The notes: generated from the sequence alone by a model not told the origin. A DNA stretch of 7,557 nucleotides from Thioalkalivibrio sp. (GCA_007120575.1 SKNJ01000174.1:1-7557), one strand, 5' to 3'. Positions 1 to 7,300 are shown, counted from the stretch's first letter. Numbers and translations are program-made.

Positions 1-11
1 AAAAAAAAAAA
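1..11 (+). repeat. Poly-A run (11 As) at window edge
   Basis: Eleven consecutive adenines open the window and read as lysine codons in the partial gene that ends at 194. Runs of nine or more As can cause polymerase slippage and are also places where sequencing or assembly miscounts bases. The run may extend beyond the window, so its true length is unknown. Confidence 0.6.
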
Positions 12-194
12 GCCCGGCAGCTACAGCGTCAAGCTGAGGAGGTGGAAGACGAAATATTCTTCATCGACAGTGATGATATCTGCCAGGCTTCCCTTGAGGA
101 ATGTCTGGAATGTGAAAGTGAAGACTGTCTCGATGAAACACTGATAGAAACCGTGGAAAAACTTATCAAAGCACACGGTTTCAGTTTGTATTAA
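3..194 (+). CDS. Hypothetical acidic Cys-containing protein, C-terminal part
   Basis: This is an open frame without a start in the window, ending in TAA at 192-194, 19 bases before the SSB start. The visible 63 residues begin with a basic Lys/Arg/Gln stretch encoded partly by the poly-A run, then become strongly acidic. Four cysteines lie close together (Cys at about residues 27, 34, 37 and 42 of the visible part), with ECLEC at the centre. This could be a metal site, but the spacing matches no finger I recognise. The last 20 residues look helical and end in Phe-Ser-Leu-Tyr. The frame has no good internal start: the GTG at 42 lies directly on a GAGGAGG sequence with no spacing, so the gene most likely begins upstream. 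The family is not recognised. Its position suggests an early or replication-region phage protein. Confidence 0.55.
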   Translation, partial: KKKARQLQRQAEEVEDEIFFIDSDDICQASLEECLECESEDCLDETLIETVEKLIKAHGFSLY

Positions 195-213
195 ATCAAA
201 GGAGGAATGTGTA

Positions 214-807
214 ATGAGCTGGAACTTAGGCACAGGAGGCGGTAGCAACGCGGAATTTACCAAATTCCCACCTGGTATCACTAAGATACGCGTTCTCGAT
301 GAAGCCCCGCACATGCGCTGGACGCACTGGATGAATCAACACAAGCGCAGTCTGAACTGTCCCGGCGCTGGATGCCCTATCTGCCAAATCCGCAAAGGAC
401 AAAAAGCTAACAAAGAGCAGTACACCTACCCCATGACAAGACGCTTTACCATGAACATCTTTAACTATGAGACAGGTAAAGTAGAAATCATGGAACAAGG
501 TATCGGGTTTTTCGAGGACCTGCGCGACCTCAAGGTCGACACGGAAGCTGAAGGTAAAAAGTTAAGTGATGTTATCATTAAGGTGCGTCGCCGGGGAACC
601 GGCAAGGATGACACTTCTTATCGTCTGGATATTGAAGGCGATGCCACCGAAGAGCTACCCGAAGAAGGCATTATCGATTTGGCTCAGTTCTTCCAACCGA
701 ATACGACGGAACAAATCACCCGGCTGGTTAACGGAGAAGCTTGGGATGAAGTATTCGTGCGGGAAGAGCAAACAGAAGAGACAGAAGAGCACGTCGAAGT
801 GCGGTAA
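214..807 (+). CDS. gp32-like single-stranded DNA-binding protein
   Basis: Predicted phage ssDNA-binding protein of 197 residues, coating single strands at the replication fork. The start is ATG at 214, eight bases after a strong GGAGG (201-205). The N-terminus is glycine-rich with WNLGTGGG and a phenylalanine/proline segment. A zinc-type cluster follows: His43, Cys49, Cys54 and Cys57, with CPGAGCPIC at 49-57. T4 gp32 has a comparable His/Cys3 zinc site, and gp32-like proteins of Gram-positive phages carry a CPG..CPxC cluster here. The middle (about 70-140) alternates aromatic and basic residues, as expected of an OB-fold DNA-binding surface. The C-terminus is acidic (EEQTEETEEHVE), the usual partner-binding tail of SSBs. 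The protein is shorter than T4 gp32 (301 aa), as is common in such phages. A hairpin terminator follows at once. The family call rests on motif pattern and context. Confidence 0.78.
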   Translation: MSWNLGTGGGSNAEFTKFPPGITKIRVLDEAPHMRWTHWMNQHKRSLNCPGAGCPICQIRKGQKANKEQYTYPMTRRFTMNIFNYETGKVEIMEQGIGFFEDLRDLKVDTEAEGKKLSDVIIKVRRRGTGKDDTSYRLDIEGDATEELPEEGIIDLAQFFQPNTTEQITRLVNGEAWDEVFVREEQTEETEEHVEVR

Positions 808-830
808 AAGGGGTACTTGTTACCCCTTTT
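806..830 (+). terminator. Rho-independent terminator after the SSB gene
   Basis: A 10-bp perfect stem (AAAAGGGGTA paired with TACCCCTTTT) closes a 5-base loop, CTTGT. The core GGGGTA/TACCCC stem followed by TTTT is a typical intrinsic terminator. Bases 831-848 continue pyrimidine-rich. It overlaps the SSB stop codon (805-807) and lies 41 bases before the next start. In the middle of a same-strand cluster it would give partial termination, so that SSB is made in excess over the downstream enzymes. Confidence 0.65.
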
Positions 831-871
831 CCCCCTTTCCTTTTCAAAAATACAATACAGGAGGTACGACC

Positions 872-1087
872 ATGGACTTAGGAGTAGTGGAAAAGAAAGT
901 ATTAGGAGCACTGATGATTTTAGCAGGCGGCGCAACTGAAGTGGTAGCCACATCCAGACACATCGCGGATACAATGGGATACAAGTCTCCCGGCGGGGCG
1001 ATTACGTTTGCGCTGCGCGTGTTAGAGCGCGACAACTACCTCGCCCGCATTCCCAATGTGCGCAGTGGTTATCGTCTCTTGATATGA
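872..1087 (+). CDS. Small winged-helix-like DNA-binding protein
   Basis: A 71-residue protein. The ATG at 872 is chosen because AGGAGGT (859-865) lies six bases upstream; an open frame extends further upstream through the SSB gene but is a shadow. The sequence fits a single winged helix-turn-helix: a first helix (VEKKVLGALMIL), an ATSRHIADTMGY segment resembling helix 2 of LexA/MarR-type domains, a putative recognition helix (about 38-54, SPGGAITFALRVLERD), and a short wing with NYLARIPN then SGYRLL. No effector or dimerisation domain is present, so it may be a phage regulator or a DNA-binding accessory protein. It sits just after the SSB terminator and overlaps the next gene by an ATGA, so the two are probably translationally coupled. 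The specific function is unknown. Confidence 0.65.
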   Translation: MDLGVVEKKVLGALMILAGGATEVVATSRHIADTMGYKSPGGAITFALRVLERDNYLARIPNVRSGYRLLI

Positions 1088-1500
1088 ACGCCAGCGCGAA
1101 TCGTATCGCCAAGGCTTTTATCAAAGCTACCGCAGGACGCGCCACCCCTGCCATCATGAAGAAAAACCACGCCCAAGCTAAAACACTACTTCAAGCTGGT
1201 TACACGGAAGAAGAAATTCTCCGTGTGCTGACGTATTTGGTCGAAGAGATGAAAGTAGAAATCTATTCGATGGGATATATCAGTGCCTGTATTAATGATA
1301 CACTGCGTATTCTACGCAAACGAGACACCCAAGAAGCAGCCCGCAAGGCCCGCCAGGAACACGAAGCTACGCTGCCTGAGCGAAACGAGGTGAATTTCGA
1401 TGACGCATCCGCCCGAAGAAACCAGGATAAAAGTGGACGATTTGGCCTTCAGTCCCGGTTCGGAGAGGAATCTTTTAGCGATTTGTTTGAAGGAAGCTGA
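1084..1500 (+). CDS. Unknown helical protein upstream of the helicase
   Basis: A 138-residue protein starting at an ATG that overlaps the previous stop (ATGA, 1084-1087). I see no ribosome-binding site of its own, which suggests translational coupling. The first 75 residues are basic and mostly helical: AKAFIKATAGR, then a segment reading HAQAKTLLQAGYTEEEILR (about 29-47), then IYSMGYISACINDTLRILRK. The pattern 'k.ll..GyteeEil.vl.yl' followed by a 'GYI' helix is reminiscent of small domains in phage replication proteins, but I cannot assign a family. Residues 78-100 are highly charged and the tail is acidic and Gly/Ser/Phe-rich. The last 101 bases overlap the helicase start in another frame. 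Lying immediately upstream of a DnaB-type helicase, it is a candidate helicase loader or primosome accessory protein; this is inference from position. Confidence 0.6.
   Translation: MNASANRIAKAFIKATAGRATPAIMKKNHAQAKTLLQAGYTEEEILRVLTYLVEEMKVEIYSMGYISACINDTLRILRKRDTQEAARKARQEHEATLPERNEVNFDDASARRNQDKSGRFGLQSRFGEESFSDLFEGS
1387..1393 (+). promoter_or_regulatory. Ribosome-binding site for the helicase, inside the upstream gene
   Basis: GAGGTGA lies six bases before the ATG at 1400 and within the coding region of the upstream gene. It decides the helicase start and shows that the two genes overlap. Confidence 0.6.
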
Positions 1501-2788
1501 CCGCATCATTGATGTGGAAACTTCCGAGGTCGCTGCCGAGCATTTCACCGTGCCAGGACACAAATATGTCTTCATGGCGATGATGTATCTTTACCACAAA
1601 CGTATCAACCCGACCCCTATGGCCATCCTGGAAGTATTAAGCAACGACAAAGCCAAAAAAAGTGTCGACGCGTTAGGCGGCCTGGAATACCTGACCCTGC
1701 TTGAAGAAACGACCGTGCCGCCGGATAACCTGCCCATCTTCATCGAGAAGGTGAAGCAAAGCTACACGCGCCGGATGCTCTACGGCATCTCAGAAGACGT
1801 GAAGACATTCGTCCTTTCCGATAAGGCCGAAGTCTTGAATCCATCCGAGCTCATCGGTTATGCCGAGAAACAACTCACCGACCTTTCCGTGAATTCCACC
1901 TCGAGCAGCGAAGTCTATAAGATGGGCGACCAGACGGAAATAGTACTGGCTGAGCGCGGCGAGCATCCCGCACAAGTACCGGGTTTGGAGATTGGTTGGT
2001 CCCAATTTGACCGCTATACCAACGGTGGTCAACCCGGCGACCTTATCATCGTCTGCGCACCGAGCAAGGTCGGCAAATCTGTCACCTTAACCAATTGGGC
2101 CACCAAGCTCGGCGTTAAAGACCAAATCCCCATCGCCTACTTCGATACAGAGATGAGTGAGCGAGAACAAGAAGACCGCATTTTAGCCAACTTAACCGGC
2201 ATTCCTCATGACGAAATCGTCTCGGGGTTGTATGTCTTGGATACGGTCAACGGCAGCGCGCAAGAAAAAGTGGACAAGCTCAAGCGCGCCCGTGAAGAAC
2301 TGCAACTCGGTCACTACTATCACATCTATATGCCGCATTTCACGACAGAAAAAATCACCGCCCTGGCGAAGAAATTCAGCATGCAGCTTGGCATCAAGGC
2401 TATCTTCTTTGACTATATCAAAATCCCCTCCTCGCAGGCGGACTTTAAGTCCATGCAGGAGTACCAGGCGCTGGGGTTTCTTACCTCCGCGCTGAAGGAT
2501 TTAGCCGGGATGTTGAAGCTGCCGGTCTTCGCTGCCGCGCAGACGAACCGCAACGACCTGGGCACCGATGCACCCGATGCCAACCACATCGGCGGCAGTT
2601 ACCGTATCTTGCATCTGGCGTCCAAGCTGATGTTCCTGGTGAACAAATCTGATGAGAAGGTGGCCAAAGAAGGCTTCCAAAACGGCAACCAACAGCTCAT
2701 CATCAAGTACCAACGCAACGCCCTCTCCGACTGTCCCCCGATTAACCTCATGTTCGATAAGCCCATCTTACGTCAAACCGAGATATAA
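1400..2788 (+). CDS. dnaB: Replicative DNA helicase, DnaB family
   Basis: Hexameric ATP-dependent 5'-3' replicative helicase of 462 residues, a normal length for DnaB. The N-terminal DnaB domain runs from about 17 to 125 (GSERNLLAIC, then AEHFTVPGHKYVF), the helical linker spans about 140-175, and the RecA-like ATPase domain begins near 193. Walker A is APSKVGKS at 220-227. The DTEMS segment (249-253) carries the catalytic Glu251 in the place of the usual SLEMS. Walker B is AIFFDYIKI with Asp338. The sensor glutamine is Gln381 in AAAQTNRND. Arginine 439 in KYQRN is the expected finger arginine near the C-terminus. The start at 1400 has a ribosome-binding site. The DnaB-N motif from residue 20 on means any later start would lose the domain, so overlap with the upstream gene is real. 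It loads around ssDNA and should work with the adjacent primase. Confidence 0.93.
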   Translation: MTHPPEETRIKVDDLAFSPGSERNLLAICLKEADRIIDVETSEVAAEHFTVPGHKYVFMAMMYLYHKRINPTPMAILEVLSNDKAKKSVDALGGLEYLTLLEETTVPPDNLPIFIEKVKQSYTRRMLYGISEDVKTFVLSDKAEVLNPSELIGYAEKQLTDLSVNSTSSSEVYKMGDQTEIVLAERGEHPAQVPGLEIGWSQFDRYTNGGQPGDLIIVCAPSKVGKSVTLTNWATKLGVKDQIPIAYFDTEMSEREQEDRILANLTGIPHDEIVSGLYVLDTVNGSAQEKVDKLKRAREELQLGHYYHIYMPHFTTEKITALAKKFSMQLGIKAIFFDYIKIPSSQADFKSMQEYQALGFLTSALKDLAGMLKLPVFAAAQTNRNDLGTDAPDANHIGGSYRILHLASKLMFLVNKSDEKVAKEGFQNGNQQLIIKYQRNALSDCPPINLMFDKPILRQTEI

Positions 2789-2801
2789 GGGGGGCGAGGA
2801 C

Positions 2802-3902
2802 ATGAACGCAGTCATCCTCATCCAGGCGCATTGCGACGCCTGGGCACTCTTAAACCATTACAAGTTTGACCGCGTGCGGTCAGACGGGGAAAATATCCGA
2901 GCCTGCTGCAAGCTACACGGTGGCAATAACCCGACGGCCTTCGTGATGAACCCGGAAGGTCTCTGGTATTGCCACACCGGGGGTTGCGGAGGAGGTGACA
3001 TCTTCACCCTGGTGCAGCGCATGGAGAGTGTGGATTTCTACGCCGCCGTGCGTATCCTGGCCGAGCTCTTCGATGTGGACATCTCCGGTGTACGCATCAC
3101 AGAGAAAAAACAACGGCACATAGGCGAAATCCAACGCTTTATCAAAACCATGAAGTCGATGCGCCCAGCCCAACCTACTGAAGCGTTTTCCCTCGCGGCA
3201 AATGTACGCGAAGTCACCCGTTTCCGGTCTTTCCTACCGGAGACGCTCGCACACTTCCACGTAGGTTACGTAGACCGGGCTACGCTTTACCGGCGTAGTG
3301 GAGAAGCCTACACCCTTTGCCGCCGGCTCGTTTTCCCCGTAATCTTTCAAGGCATCCAGGTTGGCGTCGCCTTACGGCGCACACACAGCCGTGACTATCC
3401 CAAGTGGAGCCACCAGCCCGCCGGGTTGGAATTTAAAAATCTGCTCTACAACTACGATAACGTCAGCGGCGCCACCCGGATTGCCGTATGCGAAGGATTA
3501 ACCGATGTAATGGCTTTCTATGAAATCGACGTGCCTGCCGTGGCCACCTTCGGCGCCGGCGTCAGTGAAGCCCAATACCGGCTACTGTTGCGCAGTGGTG
3601 CAGACTTAATCATCTGCTACGACGGCGACGACGCCGGACGCCGAGCCACGCAAAAGGCACTAAACCTATTCCAACACAAAGCCAACTTGTTCACCCTGCC
3701 CCTCGAAGAGGGCGAAGACCCCGAATCGATAGGGCGAGAAACGTTAAAAGAACGCTATGAAAGGAGTAATCCGTTATGGTTGACCCCTATGATTTCCAGC
3801 AGCTCTGCGAAAGACTTTGGGAAATCTACACCCGCAAAAATCATGACTACGGAGACAGCTTCCGTACCTCGCTGGAACAGTTCGGACGCATGGCCTTTGT
3901 GA
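2802..3902 (+). CDS. DnaG-like DNA primase (CHC2 zinc finger plus Toprim)
   Basis: RNA primer synthase of 366 residues. The start is ATG at 2802, seven bases after AAGGGGGG (2787-2794); the frame is open further upstream inside the helicase but that part is a shadow. The N-terminal CHC2-type zinc finger has Cys36, His39, Cys57 and Cys62, followed by GGGDIFTLV, which DNA-binding primase fingers share. Cys57 to Cys62 is C-x4-C where C-x2-C is usual. The Toprim domain covers about 225-300: Glu231 in CEGLTDVMAFY, then the DGDDAG motif with Asp274 and Asp276 and its Arg/Lys-rich helix. No long DnaB-interacting C-terminal domain is present, unlike the roughly 600-residue cellular DnaG. The family-like part ends near residue 321 (EDPESI...ERYERS). 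The last 45 residues are Ser/Thr-rich and overlap the next gene by 127 bases. Phage primases of this compact form work with a separate DnaB. Confidence 0.88.
   Translation: MNAVILIQAHCDAWALLNHYKFDRVRSDGENIRACCKLHGGNNPTAFVMNPEGLWYCHTGGCGGGDIFTLVQRMESVDFYAAVRILAELFDVDISGVRITEKKQRHIGEIQRFIKTMKSMRPAQPTEAFSLAANVREVTRFRSFLPETLAHFHVGYVDRATLYRRSGEAYTLCRRLVFPVIFQGIQVGVALRRTHSRDYPKWSHQPAGLEFKNLLYNYDNVSGATRIAVCEGLTDVMAFYEIDVPAVATFGAGVSEAQYRLLLRSGADLIICYDGDDAGRRATQKALNLFQHKANLFTLPLEEGEDPESIGRETLKERYERSNPLWLTPMISSSSAKDFGKSTPAKIMTTETASVPRWNSSDAWPL
3761..3766 (+). promoter_or_regulatory. Ribosome-binding site for the Nmad1 gene, inside the primase gene
   Basis: AAGGAG lies nine bases before ATG 3776 and within the primase reading frame. 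It supports translation starting inside the primase coding region. Confidence 0.65.
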
Positions 3903-4051
3903 TACGTGCCAATGATAAAATGGAGCGTCTCAAAGCATTGGCCGGCGCAGCCGAAGGGAAGGTAAAAGACGAATCTTTCCAGGACACCACGGAAGACTTG
4001 GCACTGTATTGTATCATGATGCTGTTAGACGGCAGCGACATCAAATACTAA
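3776..4051 (+). CDS. DUF1599/Nmad1 family protein (MazG-like helical fold)
   Basis: A 91-residue protein matching the consensus I know for DUF1599, also called nucleotide modification associated domain 1. It shows KNHDYGDSF (21-29), then IRANDKMERLK with Arg44, Asp47, Lys48 and Arg51, then VKDESFQDTTEDLALY (63-78) with Asp65, Glu66, Asp70, Thr71 and Asp74. These conserved acidic and basic positions recall the metal- and nucleotide-binding helices of all-alpha NTP pyrophosphohydrolases such as MazG. The length fits a single domain. The family is common in phages and has been linked by comparative genomics to modified-base metabolism, but no reaction is established to my knowledge. It may hydrolyse or bind a non-standard or excess nucleotide for the adjacent polymerase; that is inference. 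It starts 127 bases before the primase stop and may be translationally linked to it. Confidence 0.8.
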   Translation: MVDPYDFQQLCERLWEIYTRKNHDYGDSFRTSLEQFGRMAFVIRANDKMERLKALAGAAEGKVKDESFQDTTEDLALYCIMMLLDGSDIKY

Positions 4052-4074
4052 ACGAACAAGGAGGACATACTGTT

Positions 4075-4299
4075 ATGTTATGGATTGTTAAAAAAGAAGC
4101 TTCCCACCAGATTATGAGCTGCAACGTGCATGAGGATGCAGACGATAAGGGCCAGGCATATTACCAACTCTGGATAACGCGGCCCAACGGCAAGAACTTA
4201 AAGATTGAAGAAAGCTACGATGAAGCGCACATCCGAGAGGTTAAAGAGGCGATTGATTACGCCATCGAGCAGAACGAACGCGCCCTGCGCCTGGCTTAA
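4075..4299 (+). CDS. Hypothetical 74-residue protein
   Basis: Start ATG at 4075, ten bases after AAGGAGG (4058-4064); the upstream in-frame extension into the Nmad1 gene is not needed. The first half looks beta-rich (LWIVKKEAS, then HQIMSCNVHE and YYQLWITRPNGKNLKIEE). The second half is a charged helix from about 49 to 72 (DEAHIREVKEAIDYAIEQNE). I see no signal peptide, membrane segment or metal motif; the single cysteine is at 16. It lies 23 bases after Nmad1 and 13 bases before the polymerase, so it belongs to the same transcript. The family is not recognised. The fold type, a small sheet followed by a helix, is common among phage accessory proteins, and no function is claimed. Confidence 0.7.
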   Translation: MLWIVKKEASHQIMSCNVHEDADDKGQAYYQLWITRPNGKNLKIEESYDEAHIREVKEAIDYAIEQNERALRLA

Positions 4300-4312
4300 A
4301 CGAGGTGATGAG

Positions 4313-7300
4313 ATGAGTTTTCCTTTCGGACATTTGCATGTGCATACGGAGTACAGCCTATTAGACGGTTGCGCACGCATTGAAGAGCTCTTTGCTACCG
4401 CTAAAGAGCTTGGTCACACCTTCTGCGCTGTAACCGACCACGGCAGCACTTCGGGACTCTTGGCCGCGCAGCAGGCCGCACACCGGCACGGTGTTGTCCC
4501 CATCCTGGGCACGGAGTTCTACTACCAGCGGGAAAATGATGGCCAAAACGGCCACCTGCTGGTCTTAGCTAAAGACAACGTGGGCCTGCGCAACATCTTC
4601 GAACTGCAAGAGTATGCCTACGTGCATAATTTCTACTACAAGCCCCGCATCAAGTGGGAGATTTTACGCCAGCATGCCGAGGGGCTCATCGTGACCTCGG
4701 CCTGTCTGGGCAGCACCTTCGCCCAGTATATCTTGGAAGGTGAAATCACCCAGGCGATGGAGTGGGCGACCAAGTTCAAACACGTCTTCGGCGAGGACTT
4801 CTACCTGGAAATCCAGCCCAACGGTATGCCCGAACAGCTCACCTTGAACCGTCAAGCCATCGCGATTGGCAAAAAACTCGGTATCAAGGTCGTCGCCACC
4901 AATGATGTGCACTACATCCACGAGGCTGACGCCTTCCCTCACGAGGTGCTCCTGGCGCTGCAGATTAACAAGAAAATGTCCGATGAGAGCCGCTGGAAGT
5001 TCCCCACATATGACCTTTGGTTTAAGTCTGCCGAAGATATGAAGCAGACTTTCGTGGGGCTGGACGAAGAAGACGTCTGCCAAGCGCTGCAACACACCGC
5101 GGAAATAGCCGGGAAGTGCCGGGCAGGTTTAGAAAAAGGTAATTACTTGCCTGCGTTTTACAACCTGCCAGAAGGAATGAGCGAGCGCGAACTGCTGGCA
5201 CAGCACATTATGGACGGCGCCAAGCGCACCGGCTTTATCCATAACCCAGACTACATGAAGGAGGTACAGCATGAGCTCGACATTATTGATAGAAACGGAT
5301 ATTCAGGATACTTCCTTATTGTCCGAGATTACGTCACTACTGCAAGGGAAAACGGCATTATCGTGGGAGACGGTCGAGGAAGTGGTGCAGGTAGTAAAGT
5401 CGCGTTCCTCACAGATATTGCCCGCATTGAGCCGAGTAAGCATAAGTTGCTATTTGAACGATTCATGGCAGATGGAAGAAGTCCAGATTTCGACGTGGAC
5501 TTCTCCGACCAAGAGTCCGTATTTGCAGATTTACAGAAGAAATACGGTGTAGAAAACGTCGCCCGTATCATCGCCTTTGGACATATGACGCCCAAAGCGG
5601 TCTGCCGTAAAGTCCTTAACTGTTTCGAGCATCCTTACGATGTGATTAACCACGTCACCAAGCTCATCCCGGAGCTCTGCCCCTCACTGAAAGAAGCCTA
5701 CAAGCACGCCCCGGCGCTGCTGGATTACAAGGAGAAATACAAGGTAGAGTTCGAAGTGATTGAACGCCTCGAAGGCACCATCAGCCATGAAAGCCAGCAC
5801 GCAGGCGGGGTGTTGATTTATCCTGGTCTTTCTTCCCTTCTCCCCGTTAAAACCCGTGGTCAGGACCGTACCATGCGTATCGTGGGTTTTGATAAAAACA
5901 TGCTGGAAGACTTAGGCCATTACAAGTTCGACATCTTGGGCTTAGATACCCTGCCTGTCATCAAGCGCTGCCTGGATTCCATCAAGGAAATTGAAGGCGT
6001 AGATATCGACCTCTACGCGCTGGATTACGATGACGCCAATGTCTATACCATGCTCTGCGAGGGTGACGTCTCCGGGGTCTTTCAGTTGGGCGGCCAGGCG
6101 CAGAAAGTAACCGAGCAGCAGCCCCGGGATTTCAAAGACCTCATCGCCATCAATGCGCTTATCCGCCCCGGTATTGGTGACTGGCACGAATACATTGCCC
6201 GGCGTAAAGGTAAGCCCTGGGAGATTCATCCCGACCGCATGGACTACCTTGGCGAAACGGAAGGAGTGATGACCTATCAAGAACAGTTTCTCCTGGATTG
6301 CAAGACGTTTGCAGGCTGGGATATTGCCTACGCTGATAAGCATGTGCGTAAAAACAAAGACATTGTTTCAGATACGATACTATCTGATGCGTTTGTTGAC
6401 GCGGCGCTTAGCCGGGGATACACACATGAAGAAGTCGCGCCTGTATGGCGTGAAATTCTGGCTGCTGTTGAAGGTGGATATAGTTTTAACAAAAGCCATT
6501 CTGCTTCATACGCCGTTATCTCCTTCCAGACCGCGTGGTTGAAGTGTTATTACCCCGAGCATTTCTACGCTTCACTGATGAGTGGCGAAGCTACCGATGG
6601 GCCGGGACAAATAGCTATCGCCGGCTACATCGCGGAGTGCAAGAAACGCGGCATTACCATTTTGCCGCCAGACATTAATAACAGTAATGAAAACTTTGTA
6701 GTGGTGCCAAAGCTCACCATGGGGACGACACAAGGAGGTGTCCAGTATCGCATTACCACCATTAGGCATGTTGGTGAAAGTGCTATCACTCACATCCAAG
6801 AACTTAGGCCAGTTGATAGTTTTGGTGACTTTATGCGACGGCGTGAGAAGAAGCATATTAAGAAAAACGTCCTCGTCAACCTCATCAAGGCCGGGTGTTT
6901 CGACCAGGATAACCCCAACCGCGCCGAGCTCCTCTGGCAGGTGGACATGGACCACCGCACCAAAACACAAATCAAAGAGGAGTACGAGCCTCCACGCTAC
7001 GAGTGGAATGAAAAAGTAAAAGCGGAATGGGAAAAAGAAGTCCTGGGCATGTACCTCTCCGTACATCCCATGGAGCAGTACGGCTTTCACCCCATCGACC
7101 ACTACGAAGAAGGCGCCCGTGCGTTGCAGGGTGGTGAGGTTAGCGAGGTCAAGGTCTTTAAAGACCGCAACCAGAACGAAATGGCCTTCGTCACCTTGGA
7201 CACCCTGCACGGCGGCGTCAAAGTTATAGTGTTTAACTCTGTCTGGAAGAACAAACTTAACCAGCACGCCTTAGCACCCGGTAACATCGTACTCATCAAA

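Noticed and set aside
851..856. TACAAT as a -10 promoter box before the winged-helix gene
   Set aside because: No acceptable -35 box is present 16-18 bases upstream, where the sequence is a run of C and T.
566..871. In-frame upstream extension of the winged-helix gene
   Set aside because: It overlaps the SSB gene and terminator, and the ATG at 872 has a strong, well-spaced ribosome-binding site.
2652..2801. Upstream extension of the primase frame
   Set aside because: It lies in the end of the helicase gene and is low-complexity Ser/Thr/Lys; the ATG at 2802 has its own ribosome-binding site and begins the family-like sequence.
4664..5095. 143-codon minus-strand open frame
   Set aside because: Antisense to the PHP domain of the polymerase; it follows from codon bias and has no supporting start signal that I can see.
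6309..6542. Second nested plus-strand frame in the polymerase gene
   Set aside because: It begins at TTG with no ribosome-binding site; its openness probably reflects the local codon-use change.
6572..7267. 231-codon open frame on the minus strand
   Set aside because: It lies wholly antisense to conserved polymerase sequence; long antisense frames are expected from the third-position C bias, and the product shows no recognisable domain.
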